Assembly: GCF_023631325.1 (NCBI RefSeq) | Contig: NZ_JALQDG010000034.1 | Location: forward strand, 1 to 46,436 | Source of the DNA: Caballeronia sp. INDeC2 | Lineage (GTDB): Bacteria > Pseudomonadota > Gammaproteobacteria > Burkholderiales > Burkholderiaceae | Direction of reading: 5' to 3' | DNA length: 46,436 nt | Made by a program: the position numbers and the translations under genes | Notes under the pieces: generated by a model | Database searches by the model: none | Told to the model about the DNA's origin: nothing | Seen by the model: the letters and a program-made list of their open reading frames with translations, nothing else | Shown: positions 8,711 through 17,906 of the stretch, in pieces | How the letters are laid out: every line of letters begins with the position of its first letter | Numbering within the stretch: position 1 is the stretch's first letter

Positions 8711-11700
8711 ATGAACATTTCACATTTCTGCATTGACCGTCCGATTTTCGCGTCGGTCATTTCGATCGTCATCACGCTGGGCGGCGCGCTGTGCATGTTC
8801 GCGCTGCCCACCGCGCAGTATCCCGACATCACGCCGCCGCAGATCACGATTTCCGCGACCTATCCGGGCGCGAGCGCGGACGTGGTCGCGAACAACGTCG
8901 CCGCGCCGATCGAGCAGCAGGTCAACGGCGCGGACAACATGATCTACATGAGCTCGTCGAGTTCGTCGACGGGCAATCTGACCATCAACGCGTACTTCCA
9001 GATCGGCACGAACCCCGAGCTCGCGCAAGTCGACGTGCAGAACCGCGTGAACCTCGCGCTGCCGCAACTGCCGCAGTCCGTCACCGCACAAGGCGTGCAG
9101 GTGCAGAAGAAGTCGCAGGCCTTCATGATGGTCATCGCAATCTATTCTCCCGACGAACGCTATGACGCGACCTACATCGCCAACTACGCGAACGTGTATG
9201 TGCTCGACGCGCTCAAGCGCGTTCCCGGCGCGAACCAGTCGAGCATCTTCGGCACGCCCGATTACGCAATGCGCATCTGGCTCAAGCCCGACCGCATGGC
9301 GCAACTCGGCATCACCGCCGCCGACGTGCAGCGCGCGGTCGCGAACCAGAATCAGCAGTTCGCCGTGGGCCGTCTCGGCCAATCGCCGACGGGCGCGCCC
9401 GTCGAGCAGTCCTTCGCGGTGACGACGACCGGCCGCCTCACCGAGCCCGCCGAGTTCGAGAACATCATCATTCGCGCGCAATCGGGCGGCGCCGCGATCG
9501 TGCGTCTGAAGGACGTGGGCCGCGCCGAACTGGGGCAGAAAGACTATTCGATCCGCAGCCGCTTTCAGGGCAGATCGGCGACGGTGCTCGCGGTCTATCA
9601 GCAGCCGGGCGCGAACGCCCTCGACGTGTCGAAGCAGGTGCGCGCGGCGCTCGCCGAGATGAAGAAGACCTTCCCGCAAGGCATCGATTACCAGATCGCG
9701 ATGGACACGACGGAGTTCACGCGCGCGTCCATCTCCGACGTGGTGCATACGTTCTTCGAAGCGGTCGTGCTGGTCGTGATCGTCGTGTTCGTGTTCCTGC
9801 AAAGCCTGCGCGCCACGCTGATTCCGGTGCTCGCGGTGCCGGTATCGATCGTCGGCACGTTCATGGGCATGGAGGCGCTCGGCTTCTCCATCAACATGCT
9901 GACCTTGTTCGGCATGGTGCTCGCGATCGGGATCGTCGTGGACGATGCGATCGTCGTGATAGAGAACGTCGAGCGCAACATGACCGTCTACAAGCTCGAT
10001 CCGAAGACCGCCGCCAAGAAAGCGATGGACGAAGTGGCCGGGCCGGTCGTCGCCATCGTGCTCGTGCTGTGCGCGGTGTTCGTGCCGGTCGCGTTTCTCA
10101 GCGGCATCACGGGGCAGATGTACAAGCAGTTCGCCATCACGATCGCGATCTCCGTGGTGATCTCGGGCCTCGTCGCGCTGACCTTGTCGCCCGCGCTCGC
10201 GTCGTTGCTCCTGAAACCCGGGCATCACGAGAAAAAGGGCTTTTTCCGCTGGTTCGACAACCAGTTCCTGCGCATGACGCGCGGCTACACGAGCGTCGTG
10301 CGGCTCATCATCAAGCGTTTTGCGATCGCGCTCTTGCTCTTCGCCGGCATGATCGCGCTCGCCGTCGTCATGATGCGCGACATACCGACCGCGTTCCTGC
10401 CGCCCGAAGATCAGGGCTATCTGCTCGGCGCGGTGATCATGCCGGACGCCGCATCGCTGGATCGCACCGGCGCGGTGTCCGCGCGCGTCACCGATTACTT
10501 CATGAAGCAGCCGGCGGTCAGCAGCATCACGACCGTCGACGGCTTCAGCATTCTCGATAGCCAGAACAAGAACAACGCGTCGACGTTCTTCGTCGGCTTC
10601 AAGAGTTTCGAGGATCGCTATACGTCGGCCAACATCAGAACGCAGAACGCGCGCGCGGTGCTCGTCGATGCATACAAGCATCTGTCGCAGATCAGGGAAG
10701 GCATCGTCGTGCCGCTGAATCCGCCGTCGATACCGGGTCTCGGCACGACGGGCGGCACCGAGATGTGGATTCAGAGCAAGGGCGACGCGACCATCGGGCA
10801 GTTCGCGGCCATCGTGGACGATTTCGTCGCCAAGGCCAAGGCGCGCCCGGAGCTGACGGGCGTCACGTCGACCTTCAACGCGTCGTCGCAACAACTGCTC
10901 GCCAATGTCGATCGCGACAAGGCCGAAACGCTCGGCGTGCCCGTGGAAGACGTCTATAGCGCGATGCAGACGATGTTCGGCTCGCTCTATGTGTCGCAGT
11001 TCAACCGGTCGAGCCGGCTCTGGCAGGTGATCCTGCAAGCGGAGCCGCAGTATCGCCTGAAGCCCGACGATCTCACGCAGATTTTCGTGAAGAGCAAGAG
11101 CGGCGAGATGGTGCCGCTCAAGTCGATGGTCACGACGCGCTATGTGACGGGCCCCGATCTCATCACGCGTTTCAACAACTTCCCCGCCGTGAAGATCACG
11201 GCGAACGCCGCGCCCGGCTATGCGTCCGGACAGGTCATGCAGGCGCTCGAAGACATCGCGCGGGGCTTGCCGTCGGACTACGGCATCGGGTGGAGCGGCG
11301 AGGCCTACGAGGCGCAGCAGTCGGGCAGTTCGTCGGCGCTCGTCTTCGTGTTCGGCCTCATCATGGTCTTCCTGATCCTCGCCGCGCAGTATGAGAAATG
11401 GAGCCTGCCGGTCGGCGTGCTGATGGCCGTGCCGTTCGCGATCTTCGGCGCGCTGCTCGCCATTCTTCTGCGCGGTCTCAACAACGACGTGTACTTCCAG
11501 ATCGGCCTGACGATGCTCGTCGCGCTCGCCGCGAAGAACGCGATTCTCATCTTCGAGTTCGCCGTGCTGAACCGCGAGGCAGGCGCATCCGTCTACGACG
11601 CCGCGATGACCGCCGCCGAAGAGCGCCTGCGCCCGATCGTGATGACCTCGCTCGCGTTCATTCTCGGCTGCGTGCCGCTCGCGATCGCAACGGGCGCGTC

Positions 11701-11929
11701 CGCGAACAGCCGGCATTCCATCGGCACGGGCGTGATCGGCGGGATGCTCGGCGCGACGGTCATCGCCGTGTTCTTCATCCCGATGTTCTTCTGGGGACTG
11801 GAAACGATGTCCTCGCGCTCGAAGAAAAAGAAAGGCGACGAAGCGGGCGCCGCCGTCGATGCGAAGCCGCAGAATGCATCGGGAAGCGGCCCGAACGCCT
11901 CGCCGTCCGCTCCGGACAAGGGGGACTGA
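8711..11929 (+). CDS. RND multidrug efflux pump, inner-membrane subunit (HAE1/AcrB-like)
   Basis: This 1072-residue proton-driven exporter begins with the family signature MNISHFCIDRPIFASVISIV. It has the expected length and two-fold repeat of twelve membrane helices with two large periplasmic loops. The proton-relay Asp pair is present in TM4 (GIVVDDAIVVIENVERN), and the matching Lys is in the second half (LVALAAKNAILIFEFAV). The C-terminal tail is charged and Ser/Pro-rich. It should form the trimeric inner-membrane part of a tripartite pump with the flanking adaptor and channel. Substrates cannot be read from sequence. GGAAGAGG precedes the start, 41 bases after the adaptor stop. Confidence 0.95.
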   Translation: MNISHFCIDRPIFASVISIVITLGGALCMFALPTAQYPDITPPQITISATYPGASADVVANNVAAPIEQQVNGADNMIYMSSSSSSTGNLTINAYFQIGTNPELAQVDVQNRVNLALPQLPQSVTAQGVQVQKKSQAFMMVIAIYSPDERYDATYIANYANVYVLDALKRVPGANQSSIFGTPDYAMRIWLKPDRMAQLGITAADVQRAVANQNQQFAVGRLGQSPTGAPVEQSFAVTTTGRLTEPAEFENIIIRAQSGGAAIVRLKDVGRAELGQKDYSIRSRFQGRSATVLAVYQQPGANALDVSKQVRAALAEMKKTFPQGIDYQIAMDTTEFTRASISDVVHTFFEAVVLVVIVVFVFLQSLRATLIPVLAVPVSIVGTFMGMEALGFSINMLTLFGMVLAIGIVVDDAIVVIENVERNMTVYKLDPKTAAKKAMDEVAGPVVAIVLVLCAVFVPVAFLSGITGQMYKQFAITIAISVVISGLVALTLSPALASLLLKPGHHEKKGFFRWFDNQFLRMTRGYTSVVRLIIKRFAIALLLFAGMIALAVVMMRDIPTAFLPPEDQGYLLGAVIMPDAASLDRTGAVSARVTDYFMKQPAVSSITTVDGFSILDSQNKNNASTFFVGFKSFEDRYTSANIRTQNARAVLVDAYKHLSQIREGIVVPLNPPSIPGLGTTGGTEMWIQSKGDATIGQFAAIVDDFVAKAKARPELTGVTSTFNASSQQLLANVDRDKAETLGVPVEDVYSAMQTMFGSLYVSQFNRSSRLWQVILQAEPQYRLKPDDLTQIFVKSKSGEMVPLKSMVTTRYVTGPDLITRFNNFPAVKITANAAPGYASGQVMQALEDIARGLPSDYGIGWSGEAYEAQQSGSSSALVFVFGLIMVFLILAAQYEKWSLPVGVLMAVPFAIFGALLAILLRGLNNDVYFQIGLTMLVALAAKNAILIFEFAVLNREAGASVYDAAMTAAEERLRPIVMTSLAFILGCVPLAIATGASANSRHSIGTGVIGGMLGATVIAVFFIPMFFWGLETMSSRSKKKKGDEAGAAVDAKPQNASGSGPNASPSAPDKGD

Positions 11930-11930
11930 C

Positions 11931-13412
11931 ATGCGGCGCACTCTCGCCAGCCTCGCCGCGGCGCTATCGCTCTCCGGCTGCCTGCTCGGGCCGAACTATT
12001 CGCGCCAGCCGGTCGATACCCCGGCGACGTATCGCTTCGCCACGGCCGAAGCCGCCGATACCGCGAACACCGAATGGTGGAAGCAGTTCCAGGATCCGGT
12101 TCTCGACGAGCTGATCTCGACCGCGCTCGCGAACAACAAAGACGTGAAGATCGCGGCGGCGCGCGTCGACCAGTTCTTGGGGCAGTTCGTCACGACGCGT
12201 TCCGCGCTGTTCCCGCAGATTTCCGCGGGCGCGACGGCCGCGCGGCAACGCGCTTCGGTGGCGGGGCCGCAGCCGCTGGCCGGCTTCGGGCCGATCTACA
12301 ACGACTTCCAGGCGTCGGTGTCGGCGGCGTGGGAGCTCGATCTCTTCGGCCGCAACCGGCGGCTCACCGAAGCGGCGCGCGCGAATCTGCTGTCGAGCGA
12401 GGAAGGACGGCGCGCGACGATCCTGTCGCTGGTGGCATCGGTGGCGTCGGCGTATCTGAATCTGCGCAGCTTCGACAAGCAGCTCGAAATCGCCAAGGCG
12501 ACGACGCAGAGCCGCGCCGAATCCGTGCATGTGTTCACGCTGCGCTTCGAAGGCGGCGAAGTCTCGCAGATGGAGCTCGCGCAGAGTCAGTCCGAATACG
12601 AAGCCTCGCTCGCGACGATCCCGCAGCTCGAAACGCAGATCGCGCAGCAGGAAGACGCGCTCTCCGTGCTGCTGGGCGCGAATCCCGGGCCGATCGTGCG
12701 CGGCCGAACGCTCGGCGAACTGTCGACGCCAGTCGTCCCGGCGGGCTTGCCGTCCGATCTCCTGGAGCGCCGCCCGGATCTGCTTCAGGCGGAACAGGAT
12801 CTGGTAGCGGCCAACGCGCTCATCGGCGCGGCGCGCGCGCTGTACTTCCCGCAAATTTCGCTGACCGGCTTGTTCGGCACCGCGAGCGGCCAGTTCTCGT
12901 CGCTCTTCACGGGGCCGTCGCGCGTGTGGTCGTTCGCCGGTCAGATCACGCAGCCGATCTTCACGGCGGGCAACATCTCGGGCCAGGTGCAGTCGGCGCA
13001 GGCTCAGCAGCAGGCAGCGTTGCTCACGTACCAGAAGTCGATTCAGGTCGCGTTCCAGGAAGTCGACGATGCGCTCATCGCCTCGCAGAAGTTGCACGAG
13101 CAACTCGAAGTGCAAGGGCGGCAGGTCGTCGCGCTCTCCACCTATTCGCGGCTTGCGCGGGCGCGCTACGAGGGCGGCTACACGAGCTATATCGAAGTGC
13201 TCGACGCCGAGCGCAGCCTCTTCAACGCCCAGCTTTCGCAGACTCAGACGCAGGCCGCCGCCCTGGTCTCGTTCGTCACGCTCTACAAGGTGATGGGCGG
13301 CGGCTGGGTCGTCGCGGCCGACAAGATGACGACGCAGCAACAATCGGCAACGCCGACGCCATCCGATGTTTCCGCCAAACCCGGCCAGCCCGCTTCGCAG
13401 ACGGTGCAATGA
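11931..13412 (+). CDS. Outer-membrane efflux channel lipoprotein (NodT/OprM family)
   Basis: This 493-residue protein is the outer-membrane exit channel of the tripartite pump. A lipoprotein signal ends in LSGC, and the mature part begins LLGPNYSRQP, typical of the NodT branch. Two TolC-type repeats follow, including AAWELDLFGRNRR near residue 140 and LLERRPDLLQAEQDLVAANA near 280, both strong family motifs. A longer frame opens at 11859, but the ATG at 11931 is preferred because GGGGGAC precedes it and it starts the signal peptide. It begins one base after the pump's stop, and its own stop overlaps the pqiA start. Confidence 0.93.
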   Translation: MRRTLASLAAALSLSGCLLGPNYSRQPVDTPATYRFATAEAADTANTEWWKQFQDPVLDELISTALANNKDVKIAAARVDQFLGQFVTTRSALFPQISAGATAARQRASVAGPQPLAGFGPIYNDFQASVSAAWELDLFGRNRRLTEAARANLLSSEEGRRATILSLVASVASAYLNLRSFDKQLEIAKATTQSRAESVHVFTLRFEGGEVSQMELAQSQSEYEASLATIPQLETQIAQQEDALSVLLGANPGPIVRGRTLGELSTPVVPAGLPSDLLERRPDLLQAEQDLVAANALIGAARALYFPQISLTGLFGTASGQFSSLFTGPSRVWSFAGQITQPIFTAGNISGQVQSAQAQQQAALLTYQKSIQVAFQEVDDALIASQKLHEQLEVQGRQVVALSTYSRLARARYEGGYTSYIEVLDAERSLFNAQLSQTQTQAAALVSFVTLYKVMGGGWVVAADKMTTQQQSATPTPSDVSAKPGQPASQTVQ

Positions 13413-14701
13413 ACACGGTCACATCCGACGATCGCAACGAAGATGCACGCCCCCTGATCGCGTGCCACGAATGCGATCTAATGCAGCGCGAAGGCTTCGT
13501 GCCGCCCGGCGGGACGCTGCGTTGCTGCCGCTGCCGCGCGGTGCTGTATCGGCGTCGCGGACGCGGCTTCGAGCGCGCGCTCGCCTTCGCGCTCGCCGCC
13601 TGCGTGCTGTGGCTGATCTCGAACGCGTTTCCGATCGTCGGCCTCGCGGTGAACGGCGATCTCGTCGAGACCACGCTCATCGGCGCGGTGCGCGTGCTCT
13701 ATCGCGACGGCATGTGGCCGCTCGCCGGCCTCATCTTCGTCACGACGATCCTGATGCCGGCGTTGCAGGCGCTCGGCACGGTATGGCTGCTGCTGCCGCT
13801 GTATCTGAATCGCAGGCCGTGGCGCGCCGACGCCGTGTTCCGCCTCCTGCGAGTCGCGCGCAACTGGGGCATGACCGAAGTACTGATGCTCGGGCTCCTC
13901 GTCGCGGTCGTGAAGCTCGCGCATATCGCGTCGGTGGTCACGGGGCCGGCGCTGTGGTCGCTCGCAGCGCTGATGCTGCTGCTCGTCGCGGCGAGCTCCG
14001 CATTCGACGAGCGCGCGATGTGGATGCGCATCGAAGGCTCCCCGCGCGGCATGCCCGCCGACACGCCGCTCGCCGGGCGCACGGCGGCGGCGAGCGGCAT
14101 CTGCGTCTGTCACGATTGCGGGCTGTCCACGCGCGGCACGCTGCATCATGACCATCTGCTCTGCCCGCGCTGCGGCGCGCGCCTGCATCTGCGCAAGCCC
14201 GCGAGCCTGTCGCGCACGTGGGCGTATCTGATCGCCGCGGCGATTCTCTACGTTCCCGCGAACCTGCTGCCGGTGATGAACACCAGCTCGCTCTTCGGCG
14301 CGCAGAAGGACACGATCATGAGCGGCGTCGCGTACCTGTGGCATTCGGGATCGTGGCCGCTCGCGATCATCGTGTTCATCGCGAGCATCGCGGTGCCGAT
14401 GCTCAAGATTCTCGCGATCGGCTATCTCGCCGCGACCGCGAATCTGCGCATGACGCAGCGAAGCGTGCAGCGCGCGCGCATCTACCGCATCGTCGAGCTA
14501 GTGGGCCGCTGGTCGATGCTCGACATCTACGTGATCGCCGTGCTCGTCGCGCTCGTGCAGTTCAGCGCGATGGCGACGATCGAGGCCGGTCCGGCGGCGA
14601 TCGCGTTCGGCGCGGTCGTCGTGCTGACGATGTTCGCGGCGATGTCGTTCGATCCGCGCCTCATCTGGGATAGCGCGCCACCTCGGGAAGAACGACCATG
14701 A
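13409..14701 (+). CDS. pqiA: Paraquat-inducible protein A homologue (PqiA)
   Basis: This 430-residue inner-membrane protein has two tandem PqiA units. Each begins with a zinc-ribbon: CHEC...CCRC at residues 19-42, and CVCHDC...CPRC from about 231. Each is followed by about four membrane helices. PqiA works with PqiB and PqiC in an MCE-type lipid transport pathway between inner and outer membranes. The ATG at 13409 overlaps the TGA of the efflux channel gene (ATGA), and its own stop overlaps the pqiB start. The frame is open much further upstream, but that part is an out-of-frame reading of the channel gene. Confidence 0.92.
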   Translation: MNTVTSDDRNEDARPLIACHECDLMQREGFVPPGGTLRCCRCRAVLYRRRGRGFERALAFALAACVLWLISNAFPIVGLAVNGDLVETTLIGAVRVLYRDGMWPLAGLIFVTTILMPALQALGTVWLLLPLYLNRRPWRADAVFRLLRVARNWGMTEVLMLGLLVAVVKLAHIASVVTGPALWSLAALMLLLVAASSAFDERAMWMRIEGSPRGMPADTPLAGRTAAASGICVCHDCGLSTRGTLHHDHLLCPRCGARLHLRKPASLSRTWAYLIAAAILYVPANLLPVMNTSSLFGAQKDTIMSGVAYLWHSGSWPLAIIVFIASIAVPMLKILAIGYLAATANLRMTQRSVQRARIYRIVELVGRWSMLDIYVIAVLVALVQFSAMATIEAGPAAIAFGAVVVLTMFAAMSFDPRLIWDSAPPREERP

Positions 14702-16299
14702 ACACACCCGGCGATATCCCCGATGCCGAAGTCGCGCCGAAAAAGCGCTGGCGCATTCCATGGGTCTGGGTCGTGCCCGCCGTCGCGGTGGTGATCGGCA
14801 TCTGGCTCGCCGCGAAAACCGTGCTCGAACAGGGACCGACCGTCACGATCAGCTTCAAGACGGGCGAAGGCATCGAGGCCGGCAAGACGAAGATCAAGTT
14901 CAAGGACGTGGACATCGGCCTCGTGAAGTCGGTCGCGCTGTCGAAAGACTACAAGCGCGTGATCGCCACGGCCGAGCTGACGCGCGACGCGACCAACATG
15001 CTCGTCGAGGACACGCGCTTCTGGGTCGTGCGGCCGCGCGTGGCGGGCGGCTCGGTGTCGGGCATCGGCACGTTGTTGTCGGGCGCGTATATCGGCATGG
15101 ATATCGGGCGCGCAAAACAGGACCGGCGCGACTACACCGGGCTCGAAACGCCGCCGATCTTCGCGAGCGACGTGCCCGGCCGGCAGTTCGTGCTGAAGGC
15201 GGCGGATCTCGGTTCGGTCGATGTCGGCACGCCGATTTATTTTCGCCGCCTGCAAGTGGGCCAAGTGACGTCCTTCGAGCTCAATAAGGACGGCAGCGGC
15301 GTCACGCTGCATATCTTCGTCAACGCACCCTACGACCGCTACGTGAACGCCGATTCGCGCTTCTGGCAGGCGGGCGGCATCGACGTGACGCTCGGCACCG
15401 ACGGGCTCAAGGTCAACACCCAATCGCTCGTGTCGATCCTCGTGGGCGGGCTCGCGTTCGAAACGCCCGCCGTGTCGCTCAGCTGGGCCGAAGCGCCGCC
15501 CGACACGACCTTCAATCTCTTTCCGACGCGCACCGAAGCGCTGCGCGTGCAGGAGCGCATCGTCGACACGTATGTGTTCGATTTCGCGGGCTCGGTGCGC
15601 GGGCTCGCGGTGGGCGCGCCGGTTGAATTCCGCGGCATCCAGATCGGCGAAGTGGCGGCCATCAACACGCGCTTCGATCCGGTCACGAAGCGCATCAGCA
15701 TCCCGGTCGAAATCAGGCTGTATCCGGAGCGCTTCACGTCGCGCTTCGCCACCGAGCCGAAGAGCGGGCGCGTCGTGGCCGACCGGCGCGTGCTCGCCGA
15801 TCTGCTCGTCTCGCGCGGCCTGCGCGGGCAATTGCGCACAGGCAGCCTGCTCACCGGCCAGTTGTACGTCTCGCTCGATTTCTTCCCCGGCGCGAAGAAG
15901 GCGAGCATCGACTGGGACCGCACGCCGCCCGAATTGCCGACGACGCCGAGCGGCCTCGAATCGATGCAGGATTCGATCAACCGCATCATGACGCGCATCG
16001 ACAAGCTGCCGATCGAAGAGCTCACCGCGAGCGCGCGGCAGACGCTCAACACCACGACCGCGCTGATGCAGGGCCTCAACACGCAAGTCGTGCCGCAAGC
16101 CGCGACCACGCTCGCCGCCGCGCGCGCCGCGCTCGATGCGGCGCATTCGACGCTCATGCCCGATTCGGGCCTGCAGCAGGACACGGCCGAAGCGGTTCGC
16201 GAGCTGACCCGCACGGCCGCCTCGTTCCGCAGTCTCGCGGACTATCTGCAGCAACACCCGGAAGCGTTGCTGCGCGGCAAGCCGGAGGACAAGAAGTGA
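14698..16299 (+). CDS. pqiB: MCE-domain lipid transport protein PqiB
   Basis: This 533-residue protein has a short cytoplasmic N-terminus and one membrane anchor (WVWVVPAVAVVIGIWLAA, about 21-38). Three MCE/MlaD domains start near residues 45, 160 and 280, and a long helical C-terminus follows. This is the PqiB plan, in which stacked MCE rings and a helical needle form a tunnel bridging the periplasm. The helical tail is seen in the stretch LPIEELTASARQTLNTTTAL. It overlaps pqiA upstream and pqiC downstream, so the three are almost certainly co-translated. Confidence 0.93.
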   Translation: MNTPGDIPDAEVAPKKRWRIPWVWVVPAVAVVIGIWLAAKTVLEQGPTVTISFKTGEGIEAGKTKIKFKDVDIGLVKSVALSKDYKRVIATAELTRDATNMLVEDTRFWVVRPRVAGGSVSGIGTLLSGAYIGMDIGRAKQDRRDYTGLETPPIFASDVPGRQFVLKAADLGSVDVGTPIYFRRLQVGQVTSFELNKDGSGVTLHIFVNAPYDRYVNADSRFWQAGGIDVTLGTDGLKVNTQSLVSILVGGLAFETPAVSLSWAEAPPDTTFNLFPTRTEALRVQERIVDTYVFDFAGSVRGLAVGAPVEFRGIQIGEVAAINTRFDPVTKRISIPVEIRLYPERFTSRFATEPKSGRVVADRRVLADLLVSRGLRGQLRTGSLLTGQLYVSLDFFPGAKKASIDWDRTPPELPTTPSGLESMQDSINRIMTRIDKLPIEELTASARQTLNTTTALMQGLNTQVVPQAATTLAAARAALDAAHSTLMPDSGLQQDTAEAVRELTRTAASFRSLADYLQQHPEALLRGKPEDKK

Positions 16300-16880
16300 T
16301 GCGGCCCGCTCTGCTCTCGCTCTTTCTCGTTGCCCTGCTCGCCGGATGCAGTTCGCCGCGCGCGAGCTTCTATCGCCTGAGCGCCGATCCCTCGCTCGCC
16401 GCGACGGCCGCGCGCACGAACTCGCGGCAGGTGATCGTCGGGCCGGTGACGGTGCCCGATCTCGTCGACAGGCCGCAGATCGTCACGCGCAACACGAACA
16501 ACGAAGTCGCGCTCAACGAATACGCGCGCTGGGGCGAGCCGCTCAACAGCAGCATCGCGAGCGCCATCGCCGGCGATCTCACGTTGCTGCTCGCCTCCGA
16601 TCGCGTCGCGCCCGCCACGCGCGCGATCGCGGACCCGCAAGCATGGCGCGTGCGCGTCGATATCCAGCAGTTCGAATCCGTTCCCGGCGATGCCGTCGCG
16701 ATCGACGCGCGCTGGTCCGTGCGCCGCTTCGCCGACGACAACGCGCTGTCGGGCCGCTCGCTCGTGCGCGAACCCGTCAACGGAGGCGGCTGGGATGCGC
16801 TCGTGGCCGCGCACAGCCGCGCGCTCGGGAGCGTGAGCCGCGACATTGCCGACGCGATCGCGCGCGGTGCATCGCCCTGA
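16299..16880 (+). CDS. pqiC: PqiC-type outer-membrane lipoprotein (ABC-transport auxiliary)
   Basis: This 193-residue lipoprotein has a clear lipobox (LLAGC, Cys about residue 18) and the mature start SSPRASFYRLSADP, typical of PqiC/YmbA (DUF330). PqiC docks PqiB to the outer membrane. The ATG at 16299 overlaps the last base of the pqiB stop (TGATG). A GTG three bases earlier would also be usable with the GGAGGAC ribosome binding site. It is the last gene of the efflux-pqi run and converges on the next gene nine bases later. Confidence 0.9.
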   Translation: MRPALLSLFLVALLAGCSSPRASFYRLSADPSLAATAARTNSRQVIVGPVTVPDLVDRPQIVTRNTNNEVALNEYARWGEPLNSSIASAIAGDLTLLLASDRVAPATRAIADPQAWRVRVDIQQFESVPGDAVAIDARWSVRRFADDNALSGRSLVREPVNGGGWDALVAAHSRALGSVSRDIADAIARGASP

Positions 16881-16889
16881 ACGGCGCGA

Positions 16890-17906
16890 TCACAAGGCCC
16901 AGTGTTCCGCGCCGTCGAGCGTGGTGCCCGCGGGCGGCATGTCGCGCCGCGCGATGCGCACGAACTGGACCGCGCGCGTTTGCGGCGGCTGCATCGGCAT
17001 GCGCGCAAGCTGGACGGTGACTTCCGCGCCGCATTCGTCGCTGCCCTCTTCGACGAGCAGGTTCATCTGATTGATGCACAGCGTGCGCGGCGTGACGCCG
17101 ATGAGCGCCGCGGGCTGCGCCAGCACATCGACGAGCGTGCGAAGCTGCACCTCGACGGCTTGCGCCCGCGAGCCGAGCGCGGCGAGCGACGCTGCGTTCT
17201 CCGCGACATCGCGTTGCAGGCGCGCCATCTCGCCCGACGTCTCCACGGACGAGACGAGGCCGCTCATCCCCGCGCCGTGCCGGCCGAGCATCTGCATTCT
17301 CGCGGTGAGCAGTGCGCGCTCTTCGTTGAGCGCGTCGCGCTGCGCTTCCCGCGCGGTGACGCGCGCCATCGCCTCGAGCGTCAGTTGCTCGACGATGCGA
17401 AGCACGATGTCGCGCCTGAGCGCCTCGTCGGATTCTGCGCAGATGCGCATGCGCATGTCCTCGAAACCGATGGTCGTGCGCGCGACGTCCGTGCGCATCA
17501 CGCCGCCTTCGAGCGCCGAGCCGAGCACGCGCCGCTCGACCATCCGGCTGCTCAGCACGGCATGCACGTGATAGGCGGTGTAGTGTCCGTCGAACCAGCC
17601 GCGCACTTCATGCGATTGCCCGATGACGCTCACGATGTCCTCGGGCGTCGCGAACATCGCGCGCAGATACGGATCGTCCGCCCATGCGCCGGGTGTCGCG
17701 TCGCGCGGCGGCGGCAGCGCGACGACGAGTTCGCGTGCGAATCCGAGCGTCTTGCCGATGACGGGCGCAAGCCGCGCTTCATAGCGGCTCGCGAGCCTCA
17801 CCTGCGGCGCAATCGCGACGATGCGTCCGAGCGCCTGCCGCACGTCCTCGCGCGACGCACGAGGCTCGCTCGCCCCGCGATTGAAGAGCCAGTCGAGCAA
17901 CCTCAC
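16890..17906 (-). CDS. Conserved hypothetical protein with central coiled coil
   Basis: I do not recognise the family of this 338-residue protein. It has no signal peptide or membrane helix, so it is probably cytoplasmic. The first ~150 residues contain a mixed domain, including VIGKTLGFARELVVALPPP. A long charged helical region (about 140-270, rich in Arg, Glu, Ala and Leu) looks like a coiled coil. The C-terminal ~80 residues look beta-rich. The start is a GTG at 17904-17906, and FabI's stop overlaps it by three bases, so the gene is coupled to fabI. It is the last gene of the DUF3141-pta-ackA-fabI operon, which suggests a role with that pathway; this is inference from context only. Confidence 0.75.
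   Translation of the reverse strand: MRLLDWLFNRGASEPRASREDVRQALGRIVAIAPQVRLASRYEARLAPVIGKTLGFARELVVALPPPRDATPGAWADDPYLRAMFATPEDIVSVIGQSHEVRGWFDGHYTAYHVHAVLSSRMVERRVLGSALEGGVMRTDVARTTIGFEDMRMRICAESDEALRRDIVLRIVEQLTLEAMARVTAREAQRDALNEERALLTARMQMLGRHGAGMSGLVSSVETSGEMARLQRDVAENAASLAALGSRAQAVEVQLRTLVDVLAQPAALIGVTPRTLCINQMNLLVEEGSDECGAEVTVQLARMPMQPPQTRAVQFVRIARRDMPPAGTTLDGAEHWAL

Noticed and set aside
8720..11941. A 1073-codon open frame antisense to the RND pump gene
   Set aside because: Its product is Arg/His/Asp-rich with no fold-like pattern. It mirrors the pump gene exactly, a usual effect of high GC third positions.
12074..13408. N-terminal 445-codon extension of pqiA
   Set aside because: This part is an out-of-frame reading of the efflux-channel gene. 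PqiA homology starts at the overlapping ATG at 13409.
14527..16257. Long antisense frame across pqiA/pqiB
   Set aside because: Low-complexity Arg-rich product with no motifs, explained as a shadow of pqiB.
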